Position numbers and translations under genes: made by a program
The notes under the pieces: model-generated
Told to the model about the DNA's origin: nothing
What the model saw: only the letters and a program-made list of their open reading frames with translations
Databases searched by the model: none
Part shown: piece after piece, positions 6,797 through 14,419 of the stretch
How the letters are laid out: each line of letters begins with the position of its first letter
How positions within the stretch are numbered: the stretch's first letter is position 1
NCBI GenBank assembly: GCA_023265235.1
Contig: JAHFUF010000040.1
Span: forward strand, 1-14,611
DNA from: Blastocatellia bacterium
Lineage (GTDB): Bacteria > Acidobacteriota > Blastocatellia > Chloracidobacteriales > JADJPF01
Reading direction: 5' to 3'
DNA length: 14,611 bases

Positions 6797-6803
6797 TCAC
6801 CTT
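6797..6803 (-). promoter_or_regulatory. Shine-Dalgarno sequence fixing the permease start
   Basis: AAGGTGA on the minus strand, four bases before the ATG at 6792. It decides against the upstream TTG (6813) as start. Confidence 0.7.
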
Positions 6804-6920
6804 TTAAGCCCAATATTTATAATATTTATTAGGGGATAAGAACTTATTTTTTAGTTTCTGAACGTAATAAGAATAAAAACCTTGCAAGCTAAAAAGAAAG
6901 TTTCACTCTATTTTGGAAAA

Positions 6921-7925
6921 CTAAGAAGCGTCCAAGTCTTTTTCTGGTAAATTTTCCTTGTTTTCTAGGAAAAAAACAGATTTTTCAACATCAGTATTTT
7001 CTTGAGTATTTTCAAAGTTTAACTCTAATATGTAATTATCCATTGAACGTATGACTTCTATTGTTTGAGGAAATGCTGTTTTGCCAATAGTTTTATATTT
7101 TTTATAACTAACCTCTGATACTACTGCTCCATCTTGATTAAAGATTTGCATATGAGCTAGAGGTAAGTTCGCTTGTGTACGATCAAACCAAAATTCCTTA
7201 AGTAATCGTAATTGACCTGTATCTAGTTTTTCTAACAGGTATAATACCTCATAGCTACGTAGTACTCGCTTAGGGGATTGCCCAGGCACTATATCTGTTT
7301 CTTCACGAGCTAAATCTGAAACAAAATATTCTAATTTACTATTTTTAGTTTCTATAGGCTTTATTAATACTGCTTCAGTAATATGCTGGGGGCGAATGCG
7401 TGCAATAGAGCTAATCTGTTGTTTTTGCTGAAGCTTTTTTTCATCTTGTCCTGACATTTTCTCTAATTGCTCTCCATACTTGCCGCTATTACTCCCAATT
7501 AGAAATCGCCTATATTCATCTGGATAATAGACTGCAATACGGAATTTATCTCCATCAGAAGTCATATCTGCGATATTTTGTTTAATAATTGGCACACGTA
7601 TTAATAAACGAATTTGTTCAGGGCGTTGTAAAACTACTAAAGCATCAGCAGGGCGATACGGTTCTATTTTGCCTTGCTCAGAAAGCTTTAAGTCCGTTAG
7701 CTTTAGTGAAGCATTCCCTTTTATAGAATTAACTTCTGTTAAACTATTTATTTTCTCAATTAAAGTATTTGCTGGTAGACGCTCATAACTCTTTAACAAA
7801 GTAGCAGTACTTTTTGTTGTTTTTACACTTAAACAGCCACTTGTAGCCAGTATTAATACGATCAACAACAAACAAAATAAGTTTTTATAGGATTTTATCT
7901 TAGGCCAGAAAGGCCGATAATGCAT
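6921..7925 (-). CDS. LolB-like/DUF4292-like outer-membrane lipoprotein
   Basis: A 334-residue protein with a type II signal peptide: basic N region, hydrophobic about 16-27, and lipobox T-S-G-C with C31 as the lipidated residue. The mature part alternates strands in the manner of LolA/LolB-fold proteins: I-K-G-N-A-S-L-K-L-T-D, then D-A-L-V-V-L-Q-R-P-E-Q-I-R-L-L-I-R-V-P, then D-G-D-K-F-R-I-A-V-Y-Y-P. Later R-L-L-K-E-F-W-F-D-R precedes Q-I-F-N-Q-D-G. The phrase A-R-P-E-x-I-R-type strand plus S-D-G-x-x-F is characteristic of LolB-like and DUF4292 lipoproteins; an extra Lys/Gln-rich insert (about 148-170) makes it longer than LolB. The ATG at 7925 lacks a strong Shine-Dalgarno sequence. It is the first gene of the group, 128 bases ahead of the permease, and would be the outer-membrane acceptor if the system moves lipoproteins. 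Confidence 0.72.
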   Translation of the reverse strand: MHYRPFWPKIKSYKNLFCLLLIVLILATSGCLSVKTTKSTATLLKSYERLPANTLIEKINSLTEVNSIKGNASLKLTDLKLSEQGKIEPYRPADALVVLQRPEQIRLLIRVPIIKQNIADMTSDGDKFRIAVYYPDEYRRFLIGSNSGKYGEQLEKMSGQDEKKLQQKQQISSIARIRPQHITEAVLIKPIETKNSKLEYFVSDLAREETDIVPGQSPKRVLRSYEVLYLLEKLDTGQLRLLKEFWFDRTQANLPLAHMQIFNQDGAVVSEVSYKKYKTIGKTAFPQTIEVIRSMDNYILELNFENTQENTDVEKSVFFLENKENLPEKDLDAS

Positions 7926-8128
7926 AAGGCAACTCGCTTAATTAAAGGTGAAAATTTATCCTTGGATACAAATATGCAAGATTAGCAAAAGCTTTCCAAA
8001 GTTGTCAAACTAGTTTTCAAGCCTATCAAAACTTATACAAGTTTCTTTGTTATTTATGTAAACTATTCTATTACAAACGGTTTTTCAACTTATTACTAGT
8101 AATTTGCTTTAATCTTCTTACAATACAA

Positions 8129-8164
8129 AAATCGCCTGCTATTAGGATAAGTTGCAGGCGATTT
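8129..8164 (-). terminator. Intrinsic terminator of the S9 peptidase gene
   Basis: A perfect 11-bp stem, AAATCGCCTGC (8129-8139) and GCAGGCGATTT (8154-8164), with a 14-base loop. Read on the minus strand the stem runs straight into TTTTTGTATTG. It starts 43 bases past the peptidase stop at 8207. The T tract is better on the minus strand, so it serves that gene. The adjoining spacer 7926-8128 holds no gene; a TTGCAT/TAAATT pair near 7955-7985 might be the promoter of the downstream lipoprotein gene. Confidence 0.85.
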
Positions 8165-8206
8165 GTCTAATTTTTCTAACTACCTTTTAGAAAATCTCTT
8201 AGCCAT

Positions 8207-10231
8207 TTAATTATTTAAATGTGTCTTAAACCATTCCAATACAGTGTTATACCAAAGTTCACTATTTTGTGGTTTTAGTATCCAATGCCCTTCATCTGGG
8301 AAATAAAGTAACTTAGAAGGAACATCCATTCTTTGTAAAGCGGTAAATAGCTGTATGCCTTCACCTACTGGGACACGATAGTCTAATTCTCCATGAATAA
8401 CTAGGGTTGGGGTTTTAAAGTTTTTCACAAAGTTACTAGGAGAATGTTTTTCATAAAGCTCTCGGTTATTCCAAGGCGTACCCTTAAATTCCCAGTCTGT
8501 AAACCAAAGCTCTTCTGTAGCACCATACATACTAACCAAATTATAGACACCAGCATGAGAGACAAGTGCCTTAAAGCGATCAGTATGGCCTAAAATCCAA
8601 TTGACCATATAACCACCAAATGACCCCCCAGCAGCACCAACACGAGCTTTGTCTACAAACCCAAGAGAAATAGCATGATCAACAGCACTCATAACATCTT
8701 GATAACATTTACCGCCCCAATCACCGCTAATTTCATCTGTAAACTTTTGGCCATAACCAATACTCCCGCGTGGATTAGGCATTAAAACTACATAACCTGC
8801 TGAGGTATAAATATTTGCATTCCAACGATAGCCAAAATTATGTTCCCAAGCACCCTGAGGCCCGCCATGAATTAAAACTACCATAGGGTATTTTTTACCT
8901 GCTTCAAACCCAATTGGTTTAAGCAAAATAGAGTGGATATTGGCTCCATCAGCAGGACTCTTTGAATAAATATCTTCACCTTCAACCATTTGACGTTTTG
9001 AGAGTATTTCACTATTAGCATTTGTGATCTGCTTTTCATTCATATTTTCCAAGCGTAGAGTAAAAACCTCTGATGGCTGGGTCATTGAACTACGGGTAAA
9101 AAACAACTTATTACCTTCAGCAGTAATACCAAGTTCACCATTACATGATTTATCAACAACCTTTTTAATCTCTGTTGTTGCTAGATCAACAACATAAATC
9201 GGTATGTACCCATTATCAATTGCAGTAAAATAAATCTTTTTACTATCAGGTGTCCAAACAAACTCTTCTACTACACGATCTAGGCTTTCGCTAATGCTAC
9301 GGGATTTACCTGAGGTACGATCATAGAGCATCAATCGAAAACGATCTGCTTCAAATCCAGGGCGTTCTTGGGAACGATAAGCAATAAAACGACCATCAGG
9401 TGAGTATAGAGGGTTAGTATCTGAGCCTTGAGAAGTTGAAATACGTTTTGCTTCACCACCTTTAATTGACACTAAAAATAGGTCGTTATTAGTGCTAGTT
9501 GCTTCTACCTTGTCTGTATTACGAGCAAAACAAACTTCTTTACTATCAGGAGAAAAAGCATAATTATCTGACCCACCTAATGAAAAAGGTGGAGCGTCAA
9601 AATCTCCTGTTGTTAAGTCCAGTGCTGTACCACCGCTAGCAGAAACAATAAAAACATGGCTACGTTTACCCTCTTTCCAACTATTCCAGTGACGATAGAG
9701 TAAATGATCAGCAATTTTAGCTTTTACCTTACTGCTTTCTACCTCAGTGAGTTTTTTCTTATTACAATCATCATCACCACATTCTGGGTAAATCTCAGAA
9801 GTAAAAAGTAGGTGTTTACCATCAGGTGACCAAACCATGTCGCTAGCTTCTGTGGAAATATTAGTTAATTTTTGTACTGCTTTGGTATCAACATTAAATG
9901 TCCAGATTTGCGACGCACCATCACGAGAAGAAATAAAAGCTAGAAGTTTTCCATCTGGTGACCAGCGTGGCCGACTTTCTTTACCAGAACTTTCTGCTAA
10001 AAGCTGTGCATCCTGACCACTGGCCAAATATATCTGACTAGTGCGTTTGTTAGTTTCTCTATCATAACTAGTAACACTATAAGCAATAGTTTTGCCGTCT
10101 GGGGAGGCTTGAGGATCGCTAACTCGCTTAAAACGAAACAAGTCTGGAACTTTTAACCCTGTAGGGGCTTGAGCTAGAACAGTTAAACTTAGTACTAGGA
10201 CTATACCTAGTACTGAAAACAGTCTTTTCAT
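8207..10231 (-). CDS. Secreted S9-family serine peptidase (dipeptidyl/acylaminoacyl peptidase-like)
   Basis: A 674-residue exported peptidase with Sec signal peptide (about 1-20, cleavage near L-A-Q-A). Residues about 30-410 form a beta-propeller of PD40/WD40-like blades, marked by six copies of S-P-D-G-K-like turns (43, 91, 135, 227, 277 and T-P-D-S-K at 328). The C-terminal alpha/beta hydrolase (about 430-674) carries the oxyanion region H-G-G-P-Q-G and the nucleophile elbow G-G-S-F-G-G-Y with Ser537. It also has Asp617 in H-G-E-L-D-Y-R and His649 in D-E-G-H-W. Such enzymes trim short peptides in the periplasm or outside the cell; exact specificity (dipeptidyl versus acylaminoacyl) cannot be read here. 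A C-x4-C pair (151, 156) may be a disulfide. AAGGAG lies five bases before the ATG. It is monocistronic with its own terminator. Confidence 0.95.
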   Translation of the reverse strand: MKRLFSVLGIVLVLSLTVLAQAPTGLKVPDLFRFKRVSDPQASPDGKTIAYSVTSYDRETNKRTSQIYLASGQDAQLLAESSGKESRPRWSPDGKLLAFISSRDGASQIWTFNVDTKAVQKLTNISTEASDMVWSPDGKHLLFTSEIYPECGDDDCNKKKLTEVESSKVKAKIADHLLYRHWNSWKEGKRSHVFIVSASGGTALDLTTGDFDAPPFSLGGSDNYAFSPDSKEVCFARNTDKVEATSTNNDLFLVSIKGGEAKRISTSQGSDTNPLYSPDGRFIAYRSQERPGFEADRFRLMLYDRTSGKSRSISESLDRVVEEFVWTPDSKKIYFTAIDNGYIPIYVVDLATTEIKKVVDKSCNGELGITAEGNKLFFTRSSMTQPSEVFTLRLENMNEKQITNANSEILSKRQMVEGEDIYSKSPADGANIHSILLKPIGFEAGKKYPMVVLIHGGPQGAWEHNFGYRWNANIYTSAGYVVLMPNPRGSIGYGQKFTDEISGDWGGKCYQDVMSAVDHAISLGFVDKARVGAAGGSFGGYMVNWILGHTDRFKALVSHAGVYNLVSMYGATEELWFTDWEFKGTPWNNRELYEKHSPSNFVKNFKTPTLVIHGELDYRVPVGEGIQLFTALQRMDVPSKLLYFPDEGHWILKPQNSELWYNTVLEWFKTHLNN

Positions 10232-10380
10232 AAAGTCTCCTTAATTTTAAGAATTTTAAGTAAGCAAGATATTTTTAAAATATTAATCAGTAAAATATAG
10301 ATTTCTTAGAAAACATTTTTACTTCCGTTTTGCTTAAAGTAATATGCATACTGGTACAATTAATGTATATTTGCAGCAAA

Positions 10381-10441
10381 GTTCTTTCACAAAATTTTAA
10401 TAACAATGTATAAGAGTTTGGACCGAATTTTGTGAAAGAAC
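10381..10441. repeat. 61-bp unit with perfect 16-bp terminal inverted repeats
   Basis: GTTCTTTCACAAAATT (10381-10396) and its exact reverse complement (10426-10441) flank a 29-base AT-rich centre. It begins 21 bases beyond the MobB-like stop at 10462. In RNA it would form a long A-U-rich hairpin, but neither flank has a real T tract, so it is a poor intrinsic terminator. The arrangement could be a small repeat element or remnant, an mRNA-end hairpin, or a dyad binding site. I found no second copy in the window and no flanking target duplication. Confidence 0.85.
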
Positions 10442-10461
10442 AGTTTTACGTTGGCTTATCT

Positions 10462-11097
10462 TTAAACACAAAGCCTTTTCCTAACAAAATCTACTATAGC
10501 TTTGTTAATAAATTTTTCTTTAGGTGTTACTATAAAGTGTGGCTTTGCTAAGCTTTTAGCTGTATCTATAGAAAAACCAACCCCGTCATTATTACCTACA
10601 ACCTCTTTTATGGTTTCCTGAGTTTTATCTACTATAATATAAGCATCTGCTAAATCAAAAAATTGCTGCGCAGAAACCTTAAAATCATTAACGCTAGGGT
10701 CTAAAACCTGTAAATATAGTTTTGGAGTCCAAAACCTACGTAAGCTATTACTTTCAATAATCACATAATTATCTTGTTCAACCTCTGCTCTTAATGTTGG
10801 TAAGGCAGAAACAAGTTCTCCCTGCCTAGTACGTAACCAAAGAGATCGGCTAGCACCAGCAGCTAAAAACCTTGTAGTGTCTGCACGAGAGCTTTTTTCT
10901 ATTTCTTTTGTAAGGATAAATTCATGGGCTGGTACTTGACAGCCACATTCTAGCCCATCATCAGCACAAATATTATGACCTGTTTGAGTAATTTTTACAG
11001 CCGTCCAGTTTAACTCTGACAATGCATTAATAATCCCAACTACTACAGAGGTCTTACCAATATTACGACTGTGGCCACCTATTAAAACTAAATTCAT
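10462..11097 (-). CDS. MobB-like P-loop NTPase with Cys/His cluster
   Basis: A protein of 211 residues from the ATG at 11097 (an ATG three codons earlier, at 11106, is the alternative; residue numbers here use the longer form). It begins directly with a beta strand and the P-loop G-G-H-S-R-N-I-G-K-T-S (10-20), the G-x5-G-K-T form shared by BioD, CobB and MobB enzymes. A metal-site-like set C47, C54, C56, H61 follows the second strand. D-T-T-R-x-x-x-A-G-A (76-85) matches the pattern after which MobB proteins bind nucleotide, and V-I-I-E-S-N-S (115-121) sits where MobB has its E-G Walker B motif. MobB aids attachment of GMP to molybdopterin, but no molybdenum gene is near, so function is open. 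A promoter at 11110-11138 places the transcript start almost on the gene. Confidence 0.75.
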   Translation of the reverse strand: MNLVLIGGHSRNIGKTSVVVGIINALSELNWTAVKITQTGHNICADDGLECGCQVPAHEFILTKEIEKSSRADTTRFLAAGASRSLWLRTRQGELVSALPTLRAEVEQDNYVIIESNSLRRFWTPKLYLQVLDPSVNDFKVSAQQFFDLADAYIIVDKTQETIKEVVGNNDGVGFSIDTAKSLAKPHFIVTPKEKFINKAIVDFVRKRLCV

Positions 11098-11109
11098 AAA
11101 ATTCATAAA

Positions 11110-11138
11110 TTTATAATGTAAAGCACTTAAATTAGCAA
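11110..11138 (-). promoter_or_regulatory. Promoter of the MobB-like gene, giving a near-leaderless transcript
   Basis: On the minus strand TTGCTA (plus 11138-11133) and TATAAA (plus 11115-11110) are 17 bases apart. The expected start, about seven bases past the -10 box, falls within or just after the ATG at 11106. That favours the ATG at 11097 as the true start with a leader of only a few bases and no Shine-Dalgarno sequence. Confidence 0.55.
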
Positions 11139-11175
11139 GGCTCTATATTAAGTACTAAAACTAATACAGAGCCTT
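11137..11175 (-). terminator. Hairpin terminator after the aldehyde dehydrogenase gene
   Basis: Two 14-base arms (11137-11150 and 11162-11175) pair around an 11-base loop. In the minus-strand RNA the one non-canonical pair is a G-U wobble, while in plus-strand RNA it is an A-C mismatch, so the structure is better suited to the minus-strand dehydrogenase transcript (stop at 11208). The T tract behind it is short. Its end overlaps the -35 box of the next promoter by two bases. Confidence 0.65.
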
Positions 11176-11207
11176 ATTTTCTTAAAAATGAAGATTAGGT
11201 TTTTTGA

Positions 11208-12704
11208 CTACATTTTGACACAAACAGACTTAACTTCTGTATAAAGCTCTAAAGATTCTTTACCCATTTCACGGCCCCAACCCGATTGTTTATAACCACC
11301 AAAAGGCATTGCAGCGTCAAAAATGTTGTAGCAATTAATCCAAACCGTCCCTGCACGTAATTTAGCGGCTAAACTATGAGCTTTGCTAACATCGTTTGTC
11401 CAAATACCAGCAGCCAAACCATAAATAGTATCATTAGCAACAGGAGCAATCTCATCTGCGTGTTTGAATGGCATTACAGTAACTACTGGGCCAAAAATTT
11501 CTTCTTCTACCACTTTCATTTTGTGATCAACATTAGTTAGAACAGTAGGTTTAACAAAATAACCCTTATCGCCTAGTTTTTCACCGCCAGCCACAGCTTT
11601 TGCTCCTGCTTCTAAACCCGATTTCATATAACTACAAACTCGCTTTAGTTGTTCGTCAGAAACTAGTGGCCCCATTTGTGTATTAGGATCAAAACCTGCG
11701 CCAACCTTTATGTTATCAGCTATTTGAGCTACACCATCAACAACTTTATCAAATACACTCTCTTCAACATAGAGGCGAGAACCTGCACAACAACATTGTC
11801 CATGGTTGAAAAAGATCGCGCTAGCAGCACCAGCAACTGCTGCGTCTAGGTCAGCATCCTTAAAAACAATATTAGGAGATTTACCACCTAACTCTAAAGT
11901 TACTTTCTTTAAATTACCTGCTGCGGCTTGTAAAATCAGCTTACCAACCTCTGTAGAACCTGTAAAAGCTACCTTGTCAACATCAGGATGTGCAGCCAAA
12001 GCAGCACCTGCTGTTTCGCCATAACCAGAAACAACATTAACTACTCCTTCTGGAAAACCTGCTTCTTGTATTAACTCTGCTAATCTAAGTGCGCTCAGTG
12101 GCGTTTGTTCAGCAGGTTTTAATACTACTGTACAACCTGTTGCTAGGGCTGGCCCAAGCTTCCAAGCAGCCATCAACAAAGGAAAATTCCAAGGAATAAT
12201 CTGCCCTACTACACCTACTGGCTCTCTTAATGTATAAGCTAAGTATTTTGTATCAGGAGTATAAGGAACAGAAATAGGAATAGTACTTCCTTCTATCTTA
12301 GTCGCCCACCCTGCCATATACCTAAATAAGTCTGCGGCTAGTGGTACATCTGCCCCACGCGCTACAGTCAAGGGTTTACCATTGTCTAAAGACTCAAGCT
12401 GAGCAAATTCTTCTAAATGTTTTTCTAATAAATCTCCTAGTTTCCAGAGAAGTTTCCCTCTTTCTGAGGAGGTCATTTTATGCCATGGGCCTTCTTCAAA
12501 GGCTTTACGAGCAGCTTTTACAGCTAATTCTATGTCCTCTTTACGACCTTCTGCTACATTGGCTAAAACCTCTCCTGTAGCAGGGTTATAAACAGGAAAA
12601 GTCGCTCCATTAATAGCATTTACCCAATCTTTACCTATCAGCATTTTTACTGGTTTAGCAATAAAATTACTTACGGTTTGTTCCATTTTGACAGCAGTAC
12701 TCAT
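11208..12704 (-). CDS. NAD(P)-dependent aldehyde dehydrogenase
   Basis: A 498-residue cytoplasmic enzyme of the class 1/2 (betaine/phenylacetaldehyde/retinal-type) ALDH superfamily, oxidising aldehydes to acids. Visible active-site parts are P-W-N-F-P (N173), K-P-A-E-Q-T-P (K196), F-T-G-S-T-E-V-G (247-254), general base E271 in L-E-L-G-G-K, and the nucleophile loop G-Q-C-C-C-A-G, where C305 is the middle cysteine. E-E-I-F-G-P (401-406) and P-F-G-G-Y-K-Q-S-G-W-G-R (467-478) are also standard. The ATG at 12704 gives the family's usual length and follows AAGGA by seven bases; the frame remains open upstream to a TTG at 12824, but those 40 residues resemble no ALDH. Substrate cannot be deduced. 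It seems monocistronic. Confidence 0.96.
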   Translation of the reverse strand: MSTAVKMEQTVSNFIAKPVKMLIGKDWVNAINGATFPVYNPATGEVLANVAEGRKEDIELAVKAARKAFEEGPWHKMTSSERGKLLWKLGDLLEKHLEEFAQLESLDNGKPLTVARGADVPLAADLFRYMAGWATKIEGSTIPISVPYTPDTKYLAYTLREPVGVVGQIIPWNFPLLMAAWKLGPALATGCTVVLKPAEQTPLSALRLAELIQEAGFPEGVVNVVSGYGETAGAALAAHPDVDKVAFTGSTEVGKLILQAAAGNLKKVTLELGGKSPNIVFKDADLDAAVAGAASAIFFNHGQCCCAGSRLYVEESVFDKVVDGVAQIADNIKVGAGFDPNTQMGPLVSDEQLKRVCSYMKSGLEAGAKAVAGGEKLGDKGYFVKPTVLTNVDHKMKVVEEEIFGPVVTVMPFKHADEIAPVANDTIYGLAAGIWTNDVSKAHSLAAKLRAGTVWINCYNIFDAAMPFGGYKQSGWGREMGKESLELYTEVKSVCVKM

Positions 12705-12711
12705 AAAATTT

Positions 12712-12716
12712 TCCTT
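12712..12716 (-). promoter_or_regulatory. Shine-Dalgarno sequence fixing the dehydrogenase start
   Basis: AAGGA on the minus strand, seven bases before the ATG at 12704. It settles the choice against the 40-residue upstream extension. Confidence 0.75.
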
Positions 12717-12795
12717 TCCTAAATAAAATCTTAGCTTTGTTGGATTTATCAGGAAAACTATGCGGTTTTCTTTAAGAAATAAAGCCATTTTACCG

Positions 12796-12824
12796 AATAA
12801 ACAGCAGTAACTCTTACTTTTCAA
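12796..12824 (-). promoter_or_regulatory. Possible promoter of the aldehyde dehydrogenase gene
   Basis: On the minus strand TTGAAA (plus 12824-12819) and TTTATT (plus 12801-12796) are 17 bases apart. The -10 box matches consensus at four of six positions. It would give a leader of about 85 bases. Confidence 0.3.
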
Positions 12825-12831
12825 TCCTTCT

Positions 12832-12848
12832 AAGCCCCAGAAGGGCTT
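12832..12848. terminator. Short GC hairpin downstream of the secreted-protein gene
   Basis: AAGCCC (12832-12837) pairs with GGGCTT (12843-12848) around a five-base loop, 39 bases beyond the stop at 12887. It is more G-C-rich than its surroundings but lacks a T tract on the minus strand, so termination is only possible. Confidence 0.35.
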
Positions 12849-12886
12849 TAATAGTCCAGTTCTTTAGGGCTGCGTTATGGTTTAAG

Positions 12887-13525
12887 TTATTTTACTTGCT
12901 TAAAAATTAAAGAAATATTGTCTGCATAACCTATAGAAGTACATTTTGAGCAAGCATTTTTCACTTTTAAGGCAACCTCTATAATTTGAGTGCCTTTAGG
13001 AAGCTTTTCTGTTTTAGTTCGTAAAACCATAGTTGATGCCCCTACTTCTGCTTTAGGAAGTTCTGTTTCCTTAACTTCTATACTACTGGAGCCAAGTGTT
13101 TTTTTGTCTGCATCTAAAAAACTGATTATTAAAGAAGTAACTGCAAATTTTTCTTCTTGGGTAGGACTTCCACCAATATAACCAGAAAGAGTAATTTCCA
13201 GTGGGTTTTTGTCAATAAATTCTGCTGCCCGTGAAAGATCTATTATTTGTTTAGCTATAGCAGATTCTTTCCCCTCATGAACCGCTAAGCGAAAGTAACT
13301 ATCACCACCATTAGGTGCTCCTGCTACTCCAACATCCCATTCATCGCCAAAACTACCATAACGAGCGGATTCAAACCCTTCTCCTCTCCAAGCCGCTTCT
13401 CCTGACTCAGCACCTCCATTAATAATTAGGTTTTTACCAAGTAGCGAATTAGGATTTTTTTCCTGTACAAAAAGGTTGACGATAAAAAGTAAACATAAAC
13501 ATATTATTAGTTTTGTTGTAGCCAT
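12887..13525 (-). CDS. Secreted beta-sandwich protein of unknown function
   Basis: A 212-residue protein with a Sec signal peptide (hydrophobic 5-19). The mature part opens with L-I-I-N-G-G-A-E-S-G (33-42), the N-terminal strand seen in many carbohydrate-binding-like jelly-roll domains. It continues with W-D-V-G-V-A-G-A-P-N-G-G-D-S-Y-F-R-L and closes with I-G-Y-A-D-N-I-S-L-I-F (198-208), the usual last strand 'D-N-I-x-L'. A C-S-K-C pair (192, 195) sits just before that strand and could be a disulfide or metal site. No catalytic residues are evident, so a binding or surface role is more likely than an enzyme. No clear Shine-Dalgarno sequence precedes the ATG. It follows the esterase gene by 41 bases and is probably cotranscribed. 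Confidence 0.75.
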   Translation of the reverse strand: MATTKLIICLCLLFIVNLFVQEKNPNSLLGKNLIINGGAESGEAAWRGEGFESARYGSFGDEWDVGVAGAPNGGDSYFRLAVHEGKESAIAKQIIDLSRAAEFIDKNPLEITLSGYIGGSPTQEEKFAVTSLIISFLDADKKTLGSSSIEVKETELPKAEVGASTMVLRTKTEKLPKGTQIIEVALKVKNACSKCTSIGYADNISLIFKQVK

Positions 13526-13566
13526 AAGTTTTTCTTTTTCAAAAATAAGAGTTAATTATAACCGTA

Positions 13567-14382
13567 TTATTTACTAAGACTATGGGAAAGTAACCAAGTA
13601 ATAAAGTCACTTTCAGCATAAGCTTGATCCCAGGAGTTATGTCCTACCCCATTATACTCAGTATATTTTATTTCAGTATCTATTGCTTTAAGTGCTTCAG
13701 CCATTTTTTGGGATTCATTAACAGCTACAATATCGTCCATATCTCCATGAAAGAGCCAAACAGGTGTTTTTCCTATTAGTTTAGCCATTGCAGTATAAGA
13801 GTCTTTTTCTTGCATAATTTTAGAAACTGCTTCTGGGAGTTTAGGCAACGATGCTAAATTTACTGGTGGGACAACCCAACCACAAATAGGAGCAATAGCA
13901 GCAAACCTTGCTGGGTTATTTGCTGCTAAATACCAACTACCTGCCCCACCCATAGATATACCTGTTAAATAAATACGCTGTTGATCTCCATTAAACTCTT
14001 GAATTGTTTTGTCTAAAGCTATTAGGGCTTGTTTCCCCATAAAAGGCTGTGTCCAATGTGAATCACTAGGACATTGTGGAAAAACAACAATAACTGGAAA
14101 TCGTTCCATATAACGACGTATTGCCGTAGCAATACCTACATCCGTCTGTAATAAACCATCTTCTCCCCGTTCATCTCTGCCATGAAGAAAAAGTATTACT
14201 GGCCATTTTTTATTTCTAGTGTATTGGTATGGTAGATAGACTTGGTAGCGATAATTTTTTTTATTAAACGTAAGATTACGGTTAAGAAAACCTGTTTCAA
14301 CCTTTTGGGAAAAAGCAAAGCTAGTACTGGTAAAAATAATTAATCCGGTTAGTAATAATTTTAATGGCAGATTAAAACTCAT
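13567..14382 (-). CDS. Secreted alpha/beta-hydrolase esterase (LpqC/PHB-depolymerase-like)
   Basis: A 271-residue exported hydrolase with a Sec signal peptide (hydrophobic 6-20, cleavage probably at A-F-S/Q, residue 25). The fold markers are W-P-V-I-L-F-L-H-G (60-68) for the oxyanion strand, followed by R-D-E-R-G-E-D-G. The nucleophile elbow is G-I-S-M-G-G with Ser143, Asp216 is in H-G-D-M-D, and His248 is in G-V-G-H-N-S-W. This is the pattern of LpqC-type and feruloyl-esterase-like peptidase/esterases that act on polymer esters or side chains outside the cytoplasm. The ATG at 14382 has only a weak ribosome site but is set by the signal peptide. Its neighbours are a membrane-protein gene 37 bases upstream and the secreted beta-sandwich gene downstream; polymer binding by the latter is a plausible pairing. 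Confidence 0.88.
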   Translation of the reverse strand: MSFNLPLKLLLTGLIIFTSTSFAFSQKVETGFLNRNLTFNKKNYRYQVYLPYQYTRNKKWPVILFLHGRDERGEDGLLQTDVGIATAIRRYMERFPVIVVFPQCPSDSHWTQPFMGKQALIALDKTIQEFNGDQQRIYLTGISMGGAGSWYLAANNPARFAAIAPICGWVVPPVNLASLPKLPEAVSKIMQEKDSYTAMAKLIGKTPVWLFHGDMDDIVAVNESQKMAEALKAIDTEIKYTEYNGVGHNSWDQAYAESDFITWLLSHSLSK

Positions 14383-14419
14383 AATTTGATAACCTAGGTT
14401 CTTTGTCTGTTAGTTTGGA

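Noticed and set aside
6793..6813. Seven-residue upstream extension of the permease
   Set aside because: It would start at TTG and would include the Shine-Dalgarno sequence of the ATG at 6792.
10341..10371. Imperfect 9-bp dyad AATATGCAT/ATGTATATT upstream of the S9 peptidase gene
   Set aside because: One mismatch and A-T-rich; expected by chance at this composition, and no promoter could be tied to it.
11806..12024. Plus-strand 72-codon frame
   Set aside because: Antisense to the conserved core of the aldehyde dehydrogenase, low-complexity, with no independent support.
12341..12580. Plus-strand 79-codon frame
   Set aside because: Antisense to the dehydrogenase N-terminal half; no ribosome site or family resemblance.
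12705..12824. 40-residue N-terminal extension of the aldehyde dehydrogenase
   Set aside because: It needs a TTG start, resembles no dehydrogenase, and an ATG with a good ribosome site follows at 12704.
12990..13181. Plus-strand 63-codon frame
   Set aside because: Antisense shadow of the secreted beta-sandwich gene.
14391..14400. Palindrome AACCTAGGTT just upstream of the esterase start
   Set aside because: Ten bases, explained by the general abundance of CTAG here; too short to call an operator.
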